Below are positions 48,982 through 57,316 of a stretch of DNA of 64,000 nt, one piece after another. This stretch comes from Methanofollis fontis (GTDB lineage Archaea; Halobacteriota; Methanomicrobia; Methanomicrobiales; Methanofollaceae). The position numbers and the translations under genes were made by a program. Position 1 is the first letter of the stretch. Each line of letters opens with the position of its first letter. The notes beneath the pieces are model-generated. The model was not told the DNA's origin, did not search any database, and saw only the letters and a list, made by a program, of their open reading frames with translations. The DNA is taken from the NCBI RefSeq assembly GCF_004297185.1, contig NZ_PGCL01000001.1:496001-560000 (forward strand). The letters are read 5' to 3'.

Positions 48982-49752
48982 ATGGAACTCGATGAAGTGA
49001 CAATCAGCAGGGCGATCCTGGCCAGCCAGATGGAAACGATGCTCGATCTCCTGGAGATGGACGTCGCCGTCGTGGGCGGCGGCCCCTCCGGCATCACCTG
49101 TGCGGTCTATTGTGCAGAAATGGGTCTGAAGGTCGGCCTATTTGAGAAAAAACTCTCCATCGGCGGCGGGATGTGGGGCGGCGGCATGATGTTCCCGCGC
49201 ATCGTCGTCCAGGAGGAGGCGAAGGAGGTCCTGGACCGCTTCGGCATCGCCGCCGCCGCGTTCGAGCCCGGCTATTATGTGGCGCGCTCGGTGGAGTCCG
49301 TTTCGAAACTCACCGCCGCCGCCTGCACCGCCGGTGCGGAGTTCTTCAACCTCATCACCGTCGAGGATGTCGTGGTCAGGGCCGATGGCCGGGTCTCCGG
49401 CCTGGTCGTCAACTGGAGCCCGGTGGAGATGGCCGGTCTGCACATCGATCCCCTCATGGTCCGCTGTCGGGCCGTCGTCGATGCCACCGGCCATGACGCC
49501 ACCATCGCCCATATGGTCGCCCGCAAGGGCGGCGACCTCCCCATCCGCGGCGAGGGCTTCATGTGGGCCGAGCGCGCCGAGGGGAACATCCTGGATCACA
49601 CGAAAGAGGTCTTCCCCGGCCTCTACGTCTGCGGCATGGCGGCCAACGCCGTCGCCGGCGAGTGCCGCATGGGCCCGATCTTCGGCGGCATGCTCCTCTC
49701 CGGCAGGCGGGCGGCAGAGATGGTGGCCGCCGCCCTCGGGCACCAGCCCTGA
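48982..49752 (+). CDS. thi4: archaeal Thi4-type thiazole synthase
   Basis: A 256-residue FAD/NAD-fold protein of the Thi4 family, which builds the thiazole part of thiamine from NAD and glycine. The dinucleotide motif is VAVVGGGPSGITCAVY (about 29-44), with GGGMWGGGMMFPRIVV near 65-80 and GMAANAVAGECRMGPIFGGM (about 218-237). At the site of the yeast sulfur-donor Cys, this protein has His in WSPVEMAGLHIDP, as in archaeal enzymes that use free sulfide and turn over repeatedly. The ATG at 48982 was chosen; the longer frame from 48928 overlaps the htpX upstream region. Confidence 0.9.
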   Translation: MELDEVTISRAILASQMETMLDLLEMDVAVVGGGPSGITCAVYCAEMGLKVGLFEKKLSIGGGMWGGGMMFPRIVVQEEAKEVLDRFGIAAAAFEPGYYVARSVESVSKLTAAACTAGAEFFNLITVEDVVVRADGRVSGLVVNWSPVEMAGLHIDPLMVRCRAVVDATGHDATIAHMVARKGGDLPIRGEGFMWAERAEGNILDHTKEVFPGLYVCGMAANAVAGECRMGPIFGGMLLSGRRAAEMVAAALGHQP

Positions 49753-49909
49753 ACCCACGCCCTTTTTCCCGGGATGCCGACGACACTCCAAAATCGAGGC
49801 ATATGTCGCCTTTATCGCCACGGATCCCGGGATCAGCCGCTTTTCACCCGGCGACGCCGCGGCAGAATCCAGAGATAACCTTTTTCGATCGCCTCCCCAG
49901 AGAATTATC

Positions 49910-50560
49910 ATGGACGAGGTCGATTCCGGTGCACTGGCCGATGCGGCATTCGGTATCTTTGAGATTCTGCTGGACAAAGCGCTTCTTGCAGGGGGAATGT
50001 CCCTCCACGCCCGGGTCGAGGCCGGGATCGACTTCCTGGACGACTTCACGGCGGTCTTCGACGCCTTCGCCGGGGACTACCCCGACCTCGCGGCGGCCCT
50101 GATCGAACGGTTTTCTGATCCCTCCGTCATCTACCGTCTGCTGGTGGAGGGCGAGGGCGTCGTCCCCTCGCGCACCACCCTGCGCTACTGGATCATCGAG
50201 GACAACCCGGCGGCCGGAGGGATCGACCCCACCGGCGAGGAGGCGGGAAAATGGCTGATCTTCTGCGATGCCAGGGAGGTGGACGCCCTCTGGCACCGCA
50301 TCCGGGACGCCACGGCGAACGACGACCTGGGCATCTCGGCAAAGGTCAGCACGGCAAAACCCAACCCTGACTCCAGGGACGAACGATATGTGATCTATGC
50401 CTACACCGCCGACTGGTCAGACGAGGCCGACGTGATGCGGGTGCGCGAGCACCTCCGCCTCCTCGGCGTCGAGGCACGGATCGGCTACAAGCGCAACCTC
50501 GAGACCTTTGCCGGGGAGTACTCGGAGAAGGGCAAGAAGGTGACCTATTACAGTGCGTGA
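49910..50560 (+). CDS. DUF1917 (putative phosphothreonine-lyase-domain) protein
   Basis: A 216-residue protein whose C-terminal about 110 residues match DUF1917/Bles03-type proteins: GKWLIFCDAREVDALWHRI, LGISAKVSTAKPN, YVIYAYTADWSDEADVMRV and RIGYKRNLETFAGEYS. The N-terminal half is helical and specific. The phosphothreonine lyase name comes from structural similarity and is not a proven activity. The ATG at 49910 gives a natural start (MDEVDSGALADAAFGIF). Confidence 0.8.
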   Translation: MDEVDSGALADAAFGIFEILLDKALLAGGMSLHARVEAGIDFLDDFTAVFDAFAGDYPDLAAALIERFSDPSVIYRLLVEGEGVVPSRTTLRYWIIEDNPAAGGIDPTGEEAGKWLIFCDAREVDALWHRIRDATANDDLGISAKVSTAKPNPDSRDERYVIYAYTADWSDEADVMRVREHLRLLGVEARIGYKRNLETFAGEYSEKGKKVTYYSA

Positions 50561-50643
50561 CGCCTGTCCGGAATAGTCCGGTCCCGCAAAAAAACAGTGG
50601 GCGCCGACCCTGCGGGCGGTCGACAGCCCATTTTCGGCCCTGA

Positions 50644-50790
50644 TCAGGCCTTGCGTTCCTTGTTCTTCGGGCGAAGGTTCTGGTAGCCGCACTTGCGGCA
50701 CTGCGTTGCCCTCAGTGCGTTCCGTGCATTGCAGCGCATGCAGATTTTGACATTGAGCAGCCGAGCTTCGGCTTCGGGGAACCGTGCCAT
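50644..50790 (-). CDS. rpl40e: 50S ribosomal protein L40e
   Basis: A 48-residue protein, [20 protein letters not shown] then [19 protein letters not shown], with a CxxC-x11-CxxC zinc ribbon. Length and motifs are those of archaeal L40e. It follows the rdgB gene on the same strand after 50 bases and ends the information-processing run. Confidence 0.95.
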   Translation of the reverse strand: MARFPEAEARLLNVKICMRCNARNALRATQCRKCGYQNLRPKNKERKA

Positions 50791-50840
50791 ATCTTATCTC
50801 ACCACGTTATTCGGTTCTATGTACAATGCTGTCCCGTGCC

Positions 50841-51392
50841 TTAAGGATATTGATCCCCCAGCCACGCCCTGAAGGCGGCAAGCGCCCGACCGCGATGGGA
50901 GACGGCGCTCTTCTCGGTGATCGGGATCTCGGCGAAGGTCCGTTCGCCCACGGCAAAGATCGGGTCGTAGCCGAAGCCCTCCGCCCCCCGCGGTGCGGCG
51001 GTGACCTCGCCATCCACCACGCCTGAGAAGATGTGGATCTCGCCGCCGGCGTCCGCATACCCGATCGCCGTCTCGAAATGGGCGGAGCGGTCCTCCACCC
51101 CCTCCATCAACCGGAGGATGCCGGCGATCCCGATCGTCTCGAGCACATAGGCCGCATAGGGGCCGGGAAAGCCGTTCAGGTGATCGATCGAGAATGCGGT
51201 GTCGTCGACGATGCAGGGGCGACCCAGGTGCTCGAAGGCATAGCGCGCCTTCTCCCGGGCGATATTCGCCACCTCATTGTCCCGGTACTCCGGGATGTCC
51301 ATCCGCACATGCTCCACCTCCGCCACCCCGGCGAAATAGGCGGCCACCTCGGCCGCCTTGTGGGGGTTGGAGGTGACGACGGCGATCCTCAG
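50841..51392 (-). CDS. rdgB: XTP/dITP pyrophosphatase (RdgB/HAM1), probable CTG start
   Basis: About 183 residues. The enzyme removes inosine- and xanthosine-triphosphates to protect DNA. The obligatory N-terminal substrate loop VVTSNPHKAAEVAAYF is coded upstream of the first ATG/GTG-type start (GTG at 51347), and FGYDPIF and SHRGRAL sit in the C-terminal part. Extending in frame, the codon at the place of Met is CTG at 51392, overlapping the Kae1-Bud32 stop as CTGA, exactly where other genes here have ATGA or GTGA. I therefore propose a CTG start. Confidence 0.85.
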   Translation of the reverse strand: MRIAVVTSNPHKAAEVAAYFAGVAEVEHVRMDIPEYRDNEVANIAREKARYAFEHLGRPCIVDDTAFSIDHLNGFPGPYAAYVLETIGIAGILRLMEGVEDRSAHFETAIGYADAGGEIHIFSGVVDGEVTAAPRGAEGFGYDPIFAVGERTFAEIPITEKSAVSHRGRALAAFRAWLGDQYP

Positions 51393-52945
51393 AGGTACCG
51401 CCCCCGCCGTTCGATCTCCTCCTCGCGCCTGGCGACGGCGTCTGCCTCAGGGAAGGCGCCGGCATAGCCCTGCATGAACGCCGCCTTCAGCCGCTCCGGA
51501 TCATCTGTGGTGCTCTCCAGGGTCTGGAAGAGCACATGGATGTCCACCCCGCGGTCCTCGACCTCTGAGGAGGTGAAGGCCAGTCCGAAATCGATGAGCA
51601 CGCACCGCCCCTCCCGCTCGATCAGGTTCGAGGTGGTCAGGTCGCCGTGGACGATCCCGGTGTCATGGAGGCGTCCCACCGCCCGCCCCGCCATCTCCAG
51701 GTTCTCCGGCGTGGGGGCGTCGCGGATCAGGGTGCCCTCGATCCGCTCCATGGCGATCCGGTCGGCCGTGACGTCGTGGAGGATCGGCGTCGGCACACCG
51801 CCCCTTCGGGCGGCGGCGATGAGCCGCGCCTCTGCCCGGGTGCGTTCGGCGATCAGGCGGCGGTCGAGCGTCGCCGTGCGGTAGGACTTCGAGACTCGCT
51901 GTTTCACCACCTCGTCTTCATCCATAGTCACCACCGCCTCGGCGCCCCGTCTCGCGCCCGCCGCTGCCTCGTGCCGCGGCTCCTCCCGCCAGACCACCTC
52001 CACCTCGTCGGCCCGGAAATGGGGGTTCGCACGGGAGTGCTCGACCGGGATCGTCGCCCCGGCCTCCCACATGATCCGGCCGGTATAGGCGATCATCGCC
52101 CCGTTGTCGCCGCAGAACTGGCGTTCCGGGACGAAGAGCTCCGCCCCGCGTTCTGCGCACATCGTCTCGAGCATCTCGCGCAGGCGGGCGTTCGCCGCCA
52201 CGCCGCCGACCAGCAGCACCTCGTCCTTGCCCGCCTGGGCGAGCGCCCGCTCGGTCACCTCTACGCACATCGCAAAGGCCGTCTCCTGCAGGGAATGGCA
52301 GGCGTCCTCGAGGGGGGCGCTGCTCTCCTGTGCGGCGCTGATCAGCCCGGAGAACGCAAGGTCCATCCCCTTCACCGTATAGGGGAGGTCGATATAGGTG
52401 CCCTGCCGGGCCAGCTCCTCGATCCTGGGGCCGCCCGGATGCGGGAAGTCTTTGCTTCGTGCGAACTTGTCCAGCCCGTTCCCGAGCCCGATGTCCAGGG
52501 TCTCGCCGAAGATCCGGTAACGGCCGTTCAGGTAGCCGAGCACCTGGGTGTTCGCCCCCGAGACATAGAGGGTGATCGGGTCCTCGCACCCGGTCGCCCA
52601 TCGCCCGATCTCCACGTGGGCGACGCAATGGTTCACGCCGACCAGGGGCACCCCCAGGGAGAGGGCGAGCGTCCGCGCCGCCGTCGCCACTGTCCTGAGG
52701 CAGGGCCCGAGTCCGGGCCCCTGTGAGAATGCCACCGCCCCGATCTCTTCAGGATCGGTGAGCACGCGGGCGATCACCTCACGCATCACCGATGCATGGT
52801 GCTGGGCCGCCTCGCGAGGATGGATCCCCCCATGCGGGGGCTGATAGGGCGCCGAGTACAGGGAACGAAGATCGTCGTCAAAAACAGCGGCACTGAGGTT
52901 CCAGGCCGTCCCCTCGATCCCCAGTACCTGTGTGCCCGTGTGCAT
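51389..52945 (-). CDS. Kae1-Bud32 fusion (tRNA t6A synthesis, KEOPS core)
   Basis: A 518-residue fusion. Residues 1-325 are Kae1 (Gcp/TsaD fold), with the iron-binding HxxxH as His106 and His110 in GVNHCVAHVEIG, VSGANTQVLGY and VGGVAANARLREM. Residues about 340-518 are the Bud32 atypical kinase, with MDEDEVVKQRVSKSYR, HGDLTTSNLI (catalytic loop) and IDFGLAFTS (metal loop). The pair makes N6-threonylcarbamoyladenosine in ANN-decoding tRNAs with KEOPS partners encoded elsewhere. The ATG follows the S27ae stop closely. Confidence 0.95.
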   Translation of the reverse strand: MHTGTQVLGIEGTAWNLSAAVFDDDLRSLYSAPYQPPHGGIHPREAAQHHASVMREVIARVLTDPEEIGAVAFSQGPGLGPCLRTVATAARTLALSLGVPLVGVNHCVAHVEIGRWATGCEDPITLYVSGANTQVLGYLNGRYRIFGETLDIGLGNGLDKFARSKDFPHPGGPRIEELARQGTYIDLPYTVKGMDLAFSGLISAAQESSAPLEDACHSLQETAFAMCVEVTERALAQAGKDEVLLVGGVAANARLREMLETMCAERGAELFVPERQFCGDNGAMIAYTGRIMWEAGATIPVEHSRANPHFRADEVEVVWREEPRHEAAAGARRGAEAVVTMDEDEVVKQRVSKSYRTATLDRRLIAERTRAEARLIAAARRGGVPTPILHDVTADRIAMERIEGTLIRDAPTPENLEMAGRAVGRLHDTGIVHGDLTTSNLIEREGRCVLIDFGLAFTSSEVEDRGVDIHVLFQTLESTTDDPERLKAAFMQGYAGAFPEADAVARREEEIERRGRYL

Positions 52946-52948
52946 TCC

Positions 52949-53134
52949 TTATTTCGTAAATTCGGTATAGCCGCACTTCCCGCAGGCAAAGCGGTCCTTG
53001 TGCTGGGCCATAAACACACCGGGTCCGCAACGGGGACAGTATTTCCGCTGTGCCACGGCCTTGTCACCCTCGACAGAGAAATAGGCGCTGCGCTTGACGG
53101 CTGCTGCCGGCGCTGCTCCCTTCTTTGCCGCCAT
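52949..53134 (-). CDS. rps27ae: 30S ribosomal protein S27ae
   Basis: A 61-residue protein. An Ala/Lys-rich start is followed by a zinc ribbon, YCPRCGPGVFMAQHKDRFAC and CGKCGYTEF, normal for archaeal S27ae. The start overlaps the S24e stop by one base, and the Kae1-Bud32 gene follows after three bases, the usual archaeal arrangement. Confidence 0.95.
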   Translation of the reverse strand: MAAKKGAAPAAAVKRSAYFSVEGDKAVAQRKYCPRCGPGVFMAQHKDRFACGKCGYTEFTK

Positions 53135-53427
53135 TACTCTGCCTCCTTCGCCGCCGGTGCACTGCGCTTGACAAGATATTCGCGTTCAGTCATCTTGAGT
53201 GCGTCCTCGTTGTCATAGATCCGGGCGACGCCCTCGACCTCCATCGCCCCGAAGCGCTTCTTCATCGAGTCGAGGACCACGAGGTTCTCGGGGGCGTTCA
53301 TAAGGGCGGCGAGTTTGCCGAGAATCTGGACTCTCGAAGGGGTGGCGCCGTCATAGGTGAGGGTGTAGTGCACTTCCCTCCGGTTTAACAATTCATTCCG
53401 GTTGTCACGGGTGATCTCAAATTCCAT
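53134..53427 (-). CDS. rps24e: 30S ribosomal protein S24e
   Basis: A 97-residue protein with the S24e layout: MEFEITRDNRNELLNRREV, TPSRVQILGKLAALMN, VVLDSMKKRFGAMEVEG and ARIYDNEDALK. It lies one base from S27ae and 63 bases after the dephospho-CoA kinase gene on the minus strand. Confidence 0.95.
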   Translation of the reverse strand: MEFEITRDNRNELLNRREVHYTLTYDGATPSRVQILGKLAALMNAPENLVVLDSMKKRFGAMEVEGVARIYDNEDALKMTEREYLVKRSAPAAKEAE

Positions 53428-53490
53428 CGATATCCCTCAAATATTGTCGACCTGGTTATTTAAAACATCGGGCGCGGACGGCGTCCGGCC

Positions 53491-53976
53491 CTATTCGTGT
53501 TCAAAGAGCGAAAGAAGGTCTTTTGCTGCTGATTTCAGACTCTCCGTCACCATGCAGACGACCACGCCCTCGCCGGGTTGTCCATAGAGGATCGCCGCCC
53601 CCATCGGCGCCGCCAGGGCCAGGGGGATCACGGCCAGATCCTCCTCGCCGTCCACGGTGATCAGCACCGGCGGATCGGCGACGGCCTCTTCGAGGGCCTC
53701 TGTCAGGTCCTCGGTCAGGGTGCCGGGCGGGTTCTTCACCCGCACCCTCCGGTGGAGGAGGAGAGGGGTGCGGTTGCAGGGCGTGCGCATCGTAAAGCCG
53801 TCGATGACGGCGATATCCGGGTCCCGCCCCGCGGCCAGGAGGTTGTGGGTCACCACATCGCCGACGGCATAGACCGTCTTCCCCTCCAGCATGGGGAGGG
53901 CGTCGGCCAGTTCGGGGTAGAGATCGCCGAACGGTTCCCTGAACCGGTCCCGGTGCCTGTCTGGGAGACGGAGCAT
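53491..53976 (-). CDS. GTP-dependent dephospho-CoA kinase (DUF359)
   Basis: A 161-residue protein of the archaeal DUF359 family, which makes CoA from dephospho-CoA with GTP and replaces bacterial CoaE. Visible motifs are YAVGDVVTHNLL (about 40), DIAVIDGFTMR (about 59) and LITVDGEEDLAVIPLALAAP (about 115-134). It starts at ATG 53976, sharing one base with the Spt4 stop (TGATG), which decides against the longer frame. Acidic residues in VDGEEDL are those expected to bind metal. Confidence 0.9.
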   Translation of the reverse strand: MLRLPDRHRDRFREPFGDLYPELADALPMLEGKTVYAVGDVVTHNLLAAGRDPDIAVIDGFTMRTPCNRTPLLLHRRVRVKNPPGTLTEDLTEALEEAVADPPVLITVDGEEDLAVIPLALAAPMGAAILYGQPGEGVVVCMVTESLKSAAKDLLSLFEHE

Positions 53977-54185
53977 CAGCGGACCTTCAGGGCGTAGCGT
54001 CCGGGCATGTCGATATTCATCCGCTCTGCGATCGCCGAGTGCTTCGGGTCGATGATGATCAGGTAGCCCGCCCAGTCCTCGGTCAGGTTCGAGGAGCCGC
54101 AGGACATGCAGACCTCGCCCTCGACCACCTTGTGGCACTCGTGGCAGACCTTCGGCATCTTTTTCTTCTTACGCTGCGGCGCCAT
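53976..54185 (-). CDS. spt4: transcription elongation factor Spt4 (RpoE'')
   Basis: A 69-residue zinc-ribbon protein: a Lys-rich start, then CHECHKVVEGEVCMSCGSSNLTEDW and LIIIDPKHSAIAERM (core CHEC and CMSC pairs). It partners Spt5 to keep RNA polymerase processive. It overlaps rpo7 by 17 bases and the dephospho-CoA kinase gene by one base. Confidence 0.94.
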   Translation of the reverse strand: MAPQRKKKKMPKVCHECHKVVEGEVCMSCGSSNLTEDWAGYLIIIDPKHSAIAERMNIDMPGRYALKVR

Positions 54186-54744
54186 GCTGGGCCCTCTCCT
54201 TCTCCCTCTCCTCGACCAGCCACTTCGTGGTGCCGAGTCCGGCCTGCCGCATCGTCAGCCCGATCTTGCTCTCGCGGGGTTCGCGTTCATTGAGGCTCAG
54301 GGTGACCACCCTGCAGCGGATCGTCTCGCCCACCTGGATCGAACGCCCCGACTCCTGGCAGTTCAGGGTGTTGTTCTTCTCGTCGAAGGTGATGTAGTCG
54401 TCCGAGATCTGGCTGACGTGGAGCATGGCATCGATCGGCCCGAGTGAGATGAAGGCGCCAAAGCCTGTCGTCTCCACGACCTCGCCCTCGATCACTTCCT
54501 GCAGGGCAAGCCTGAGGACGACGGCATCGAAGACGACGTCATAATAGACCGCACCGTCGCCGTGGACGATCTCTCCCTCTCCCACATCATCGATCTTTGT
54601 AACGGCAACAAAGATGCCGATCTCCTTGTCTATGCTCCCCTCGAGCTGTTTCTGGAGTTCGTCCAGAATCACCAGCTTCAGATCCTCGCCAAGGCGGTGC
54701 GGGGGCACCCTCACCTTGTCTTCAAGCGTCACACGGTAATACAT
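54169..54744 (-). CDS. rpo7: RNA polymerase subunit Rpo7 (RpoE')
   Basis: A 191-residue subunit: MYYRVTLEDKVRVPPHRLG at the start, the RNP-like half to about 80, then an S1/OB domain with GEVVETTGFGAFISLGPIDA and LHVSQISDDY. With Rpo4 it forms the stalk of archaeal RNA polymerase. It ends in an Ala/Arg-rich tail that overlaps spt4 and follows the PIN gene by one base. Confidence 0.95.
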   Translation of the reverse strand: MYYRVTLEDKVRVPPHRLGEDLKLVILDELQKQLEGSIDKEIGIFVAVTKIDDVGEGEIVHGDGAVYYDVVFDAVVLRLALQEVIEGEVVETTGFGAFISLGPIDAMLHVSQISDDYITFDEKNNTLNCQESGRSIQVGETIRCRVVTLSLNEREPRESKIGLTMRQAGLGTTKWLVEEREKERAQHGAAA

Positions 54745-54745
54745 G

Positions 54746-55126
54746 CTATCGCCTTATAATTTCCAGTTTTTTCCGGTTTCTCAGCGTGATTACGGGCACG
54801 CCTGCCGCAAGCAGGTGTTCCCTCAGACGCCGGTCGTTCGTCGCCACCATGCAGCCCTCGTCCATGGCATACGCCCTGATCCGTTCGTCGACGGTAGGAG
54901 CCGAACTCCTCCCCCGCACGGTCAGGCAGCGGTCCGCCATCAGCAGACCGGTGCGGGCGGCGGCGGCATCGTTCCCTGATCCCCGCGCCAGACCCTCGAG
55001 TTCGTGCACCACGTCCTCAAGGACGAGGGGTTCATACCCGCCGAGCAGGGCCCGGAGTTCGCCGAAGAGATCGACCCTGAACTGTGCGGGCATCATCAGG
55101 GCATTGGTGTCGAGGAGGATCCTCAC
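54746..55126 (-). CDS. PIN-domain protein, Fcf1-like
   Basis: A 126-residue PIN nuclease-fold protein with acidic residues in [10 protein letters not shown] (Asp near 6), [12 protein letters not shown] and [23 protein letters not shown] proteins of this length next to aIF2-gamma are usual in euryarchaea and resemble Fcf1/Utp24-type rRNA-processing nucleases rather than toxins. It starts at a GTG that overlaps the aIF2-gamma stop (GTGA), which fixes the start. Confidence 0.88.
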   Translation of the reverse strand: MRILLDTNALMMPAQFRVDLFGELRALLGGYEPLVLEDVVHELEGLARGSGNDAAAARTGLLMADRCLTVRGRSSAPTVDERIRAYAMDEGCMVATNDRRLREHLLAAGVPVITLRNRKKLEIIRR

Positions 55127-56358
55127 TCGGCGAGGATCCCCATCCCGATCAGGCGCCACCGCCCCTCGACCTGGCGGCTGATTGCGATCCGCGCCCCGGT
55201 GTCTGCACATACGGGCCGCTTCAGAACGACTTCAGCCTGGTCCTTTCTGGTGTTGACCACGACCCCGACCGTCACCGCAGTCCCGACCGAGAGCATCAGC
55301 GGTTCCTTGTGCTTCAGGGGCGTGATGTCCAGTTCGCTGCCCGAGCCCACGACACGGTCCATCAGTTTGACGGTGAAGAGGAGGCGGTCCCGGATCGGCG
55401 GGAGTTCGCCGACGTGTCCGGCCACCTGACCGACCAGGGTGTCGCTCTTGGTGATGGCGGGATCGAGTTTTGTCCCGATTGCCATCAGGCCGCCCGGACT
55501 GGCCTCGTTCACCTTGTGCACGCCTGCATGAATGGAGACGACCTTGGTGACGATCGGTTCCCAGAAGGAGCGGTTCTCGGCCTGCTTCTGGATGCCGGGC
55601 CTGATCTCGATCTCATCGCCGTCCCGGATCACGCCGCGTGTCAGCGAACCGCCGATCACGCCGCCGCGGAGGTCGCGCCAGTTCGATCCCGGTTTGTTGA
55701 TGTCGAACGAGCGGGCGATGAGCATCTGAGCCCTCGCCTCGGGGTCCCGTTCTGGCGACGGGATATAGGTGTCGAGGGCGTCGATCAGGGCGCCGATATT
55801 GATCCCCTTCTGGGCGGAAACCGGGACAATGGGGGCGTCCTCGGCGATGGTGCCCTTCACGAATTTTTTTATCTGCTTATAGTGCTTGAGCGCATCCGCC
55901 TGCGAGACCACGTCGATCTTGTTCTGCACGATGACGATATTCTTGATGCCCACCAGTTCGAGGGCCATCAAGTGTTCCTTTGTCTGGGGCTGGGGGCAGG
56001 GCTCGTTGGCGGCGATCACGAGCATCGCCCCGTCCATCAGGGCCGATCCCGAGAGCATCGTCGCCATCAGGGTCTCGTGGCCGGGAGCGTCCACAAATGA
56101 GACCGTCCTGAAGGGGGAGCAGGGGCCCCCGCAGATCGGGCACTCCGTCGAGGTGGAGAAGGCGTCTCCCCCCTCGTGGTTTTCGCAGCGATAAAAGGTG
56201 GCGTCGGCATAGCCGAGGCGGATCGAGATCCCCCGTTTCATCTCCTCGCTGTGCCGGTCCGTCCATGTCCCGGTCAGCCCGGAGACCAGGGTCGTCTTGC
56301 CGTGGTCGACATGCCCGACAAGCCCGATATTGACGTTCGGTATCAGTATGTCATGCAA
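55123..56358 (-). CDS. translation initiation factor aIF2 gamma subunit
   Basis: A 411-residue GTPase. G1 is GHVDHGKTT (15-23), G3 is DAPGHE after SFV, G4 NKID in [10 protein letters not shown] zinc knuckle (CENHEGG and CPICGGPC) and the oligonucleotide-binding C-terminal domains follow. It delivers Met-tRNAi to the ribosome. The reading frame reaches back to a TTG at 56358, with GGAGGT nine bases upstream; no ATG or GTG fits, so TTG is the likely start. It is the first gene of a minus-strand run of about nine genes. Confidence 0.93.
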   Translation of the reverse strand: MHDILIPNVNIGLVGHVDHGKTTLVSGLTGTWTDRHSEEMKRGISIRLGYADATFYRCENHEGGDAFSTSTECPICGGPCSPFRTVSFVDAPGHETLMATMLSGSALMDGAMLVIAANEPCPQPQTKEHLMALELVGIKNIVIVQNKIDVVSQADALKHYKQIKKFVKGTIAEDAPIVPVSAQKGINIGALIDALDTYIPSPERDPEARAQMLIARSFDINKPGSNWRDLRGGVIGGSLTRGVIRDGDEIEIRPGIQKQAENRSFWEPIVTKVVSIHAGVHKVNEASPGGLMAIGTKLDPAITKSDTLVGQVAGHVGELPPIRDRLLFTVKLMDRVVGSGSELDITPLKHKEPLMLSVGTAVTVGVVVNTRKDQAEVVLKRPVCADTGARIAISRQVEGRWRLIGMGILAE

Positions 56359-56392
56359 ACTTGTTCAAACCTCCCTTCCTATATATATCGCA

Positions 56393-56406
56393 CTCTTTAT
56401 AGATAA
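56393..56406 (-). promoter_or_regulatory. TATA region of the aIF2-gamma operon
   Basis: TTTATCTATAAAG on the minus strand, about 40 bases before the start codon, with a second AT-rich ATATATAT at 56381-56388. Either could serve as the TATA box of the long minus-strand run. Confidence 0.5.
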
Positions 56407-56454
56407 ATCGGTGCCGAATCCGGGAGCACGTTGTCTGTTTTGCACGCCGGTTCT

Positions 56455-56473
56455 GCATACGATGTATGTATGC
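56455..56473. promoter_or_regulatory. candidate NikR operator
   Basis: GCATAC-N7-GTATGC, a perfect 6-bp inverted repeat 75 bases before nikR, upstream of a TATA-like CCTTTATG (56517-56524). The half-site resembles the GTATGA/TCATAC arms bound by bacterial NikR. Autoregulation by nickel is inference. Confidence 0.45.
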
Positions 56474-56547
56474 TTCCCCAAAAGAATGCAGAAGAGGTAG
56501 TACTCAAAACCCGATCCTTTATGTTCTCGCGCGTACCACAGGAGGGT

Positions 56548-56979
56548 ATGAACCCGGAGAGCGAACTTTCGAGGATCGGCATTTCCCTCCCGAAAAACCT
56601 CCTCGATACGTTTGACGCCATCATCGGTGCACGGGGCTACTCATCCCGGTCCGAGGGGATCAGGGATGCGATCAGGAGCTACATCACCTATTACAAATGG
56701 ATGTCCGACGTCAGGGGGGAGCGCCAGGGCGTTATCACCATGGTCTATGACCACGACCAGCGCGGCCTTTTGCAAACGATCACCGATATCCAGCACGAGT
56801 ACATCCATACCATCCAGGCATCGATGCACGCCCATCTCAGCCATGACATGTGCATGGAGGTGATCCTCCTGCGGGGGGACGGTGCCGAGCTCAAGACAAT
56901 TGCGGAACGGCTGATGTCCCAGAAAGGAGTGGAATCCGTAAAACTGACAACGATACCGATCGAGAAGGAAGGGAATTAA
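56548..56979 (+). CDS. nikR: nickel-responsive regulator NikR
   Basis: A 143-residue ribbon-helix-helix plus ACT-like regulator. The DNA-binding part is [20 protein letters not shown] with [17 protein letters not shown]. The nickel site is [22 protein letters not shown] (core HAHLSHDMC). Methanogens need nickel for F430 and hydrogenases, so NikR would control nickel uptake. AGGAGGGT sits directly before the ATG at 56548. The 3' end overlaps the convergent DUF2098 gene by four bases. Confidence 0.93.
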   Translation: MNPESELSRIGISLPKNLLDTFDAIIGARGYSSRSEGIRDAIRSYITYYKWMSDVRGERQGVITMVYDHDQRGLLQTITDIQHEYIHTIQASMHAHLSHDMCMEVILLRGDGAELKTIAERLMSQKGVESVKLTTIPIEKEGN

Positions 56980-57263
56980 CCTCCTCCCTCGCAGGACTGG
57001 TCGGTGTTGATCCAGGCGTTTTCAATGTCCCGGTCAAAGCCGCTCTGGCGTTCGGCATAACTCGTGATGTCCTCTTTTTTGTGGGTGCGCCGCCGGTCGG
57101 GCAGGGCTGCGGGCTCAAGGGTGTCCGCCCTGTAGAGGAGTCCGGTGGAGTCGATCTCCGCATAGGTCTCCCCGGCGATCTCCTCGATCCGATCCACCGT
57201 TCCGGCCGTCCCGGTCCGCGGATAGCGCACCGCCATCCCGACAGCGATCTCCTCGGCCTCCAT
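56976..57263 (-). CDS. DUF2098 protein
   Basis: A 95-residue protein with an SH3-like beta barrel near the start ([38 protein letters not shown]), typical of DUF2098, which is confined to methanogens and of unknown function. The ATG at 57263 lies 27 bases after a TATA box at 57287-57294 (minus strand), so the transcript is leaderless and the longer frame from 57311 is not used. It is divergent from ycaO. Confidence 0.85.
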   Translation of the reverse strand: MEAEEIAVGMAVRYPRTGTAGTVDRIEEIAGETYAEIDSTGLLYRADTLEPAALPDRRRTHKKEDITSYAERQSGFDRDIENAWINTDQSCEGGG

Positions 57264-57286
57264 GGTGGAAGAGTGGAGCATGAAGA

Positions 57287-57294
57287 TATAAAAG
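57287..57294 (-). promoter_or_regulatory. TATA box of the DUF2098 gene
   Basis: TTTTATAT on the minus strand at leaderless spacing from the ATG at 57263, in the short region shared with ycaO. Confidence 0.6.
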
Positions 57295-57316
57295 TCCACC
57301 CTGCCTATCATCTCTG

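Noticed and set aside
54746-55126. VapC-type toxin for the PIN-domain gene
   Set aside because: No antitoxin gene is adjacent, and the position between aIF2g and rpo7 is the place of a housekeeping PIN protein in euryarchaea.
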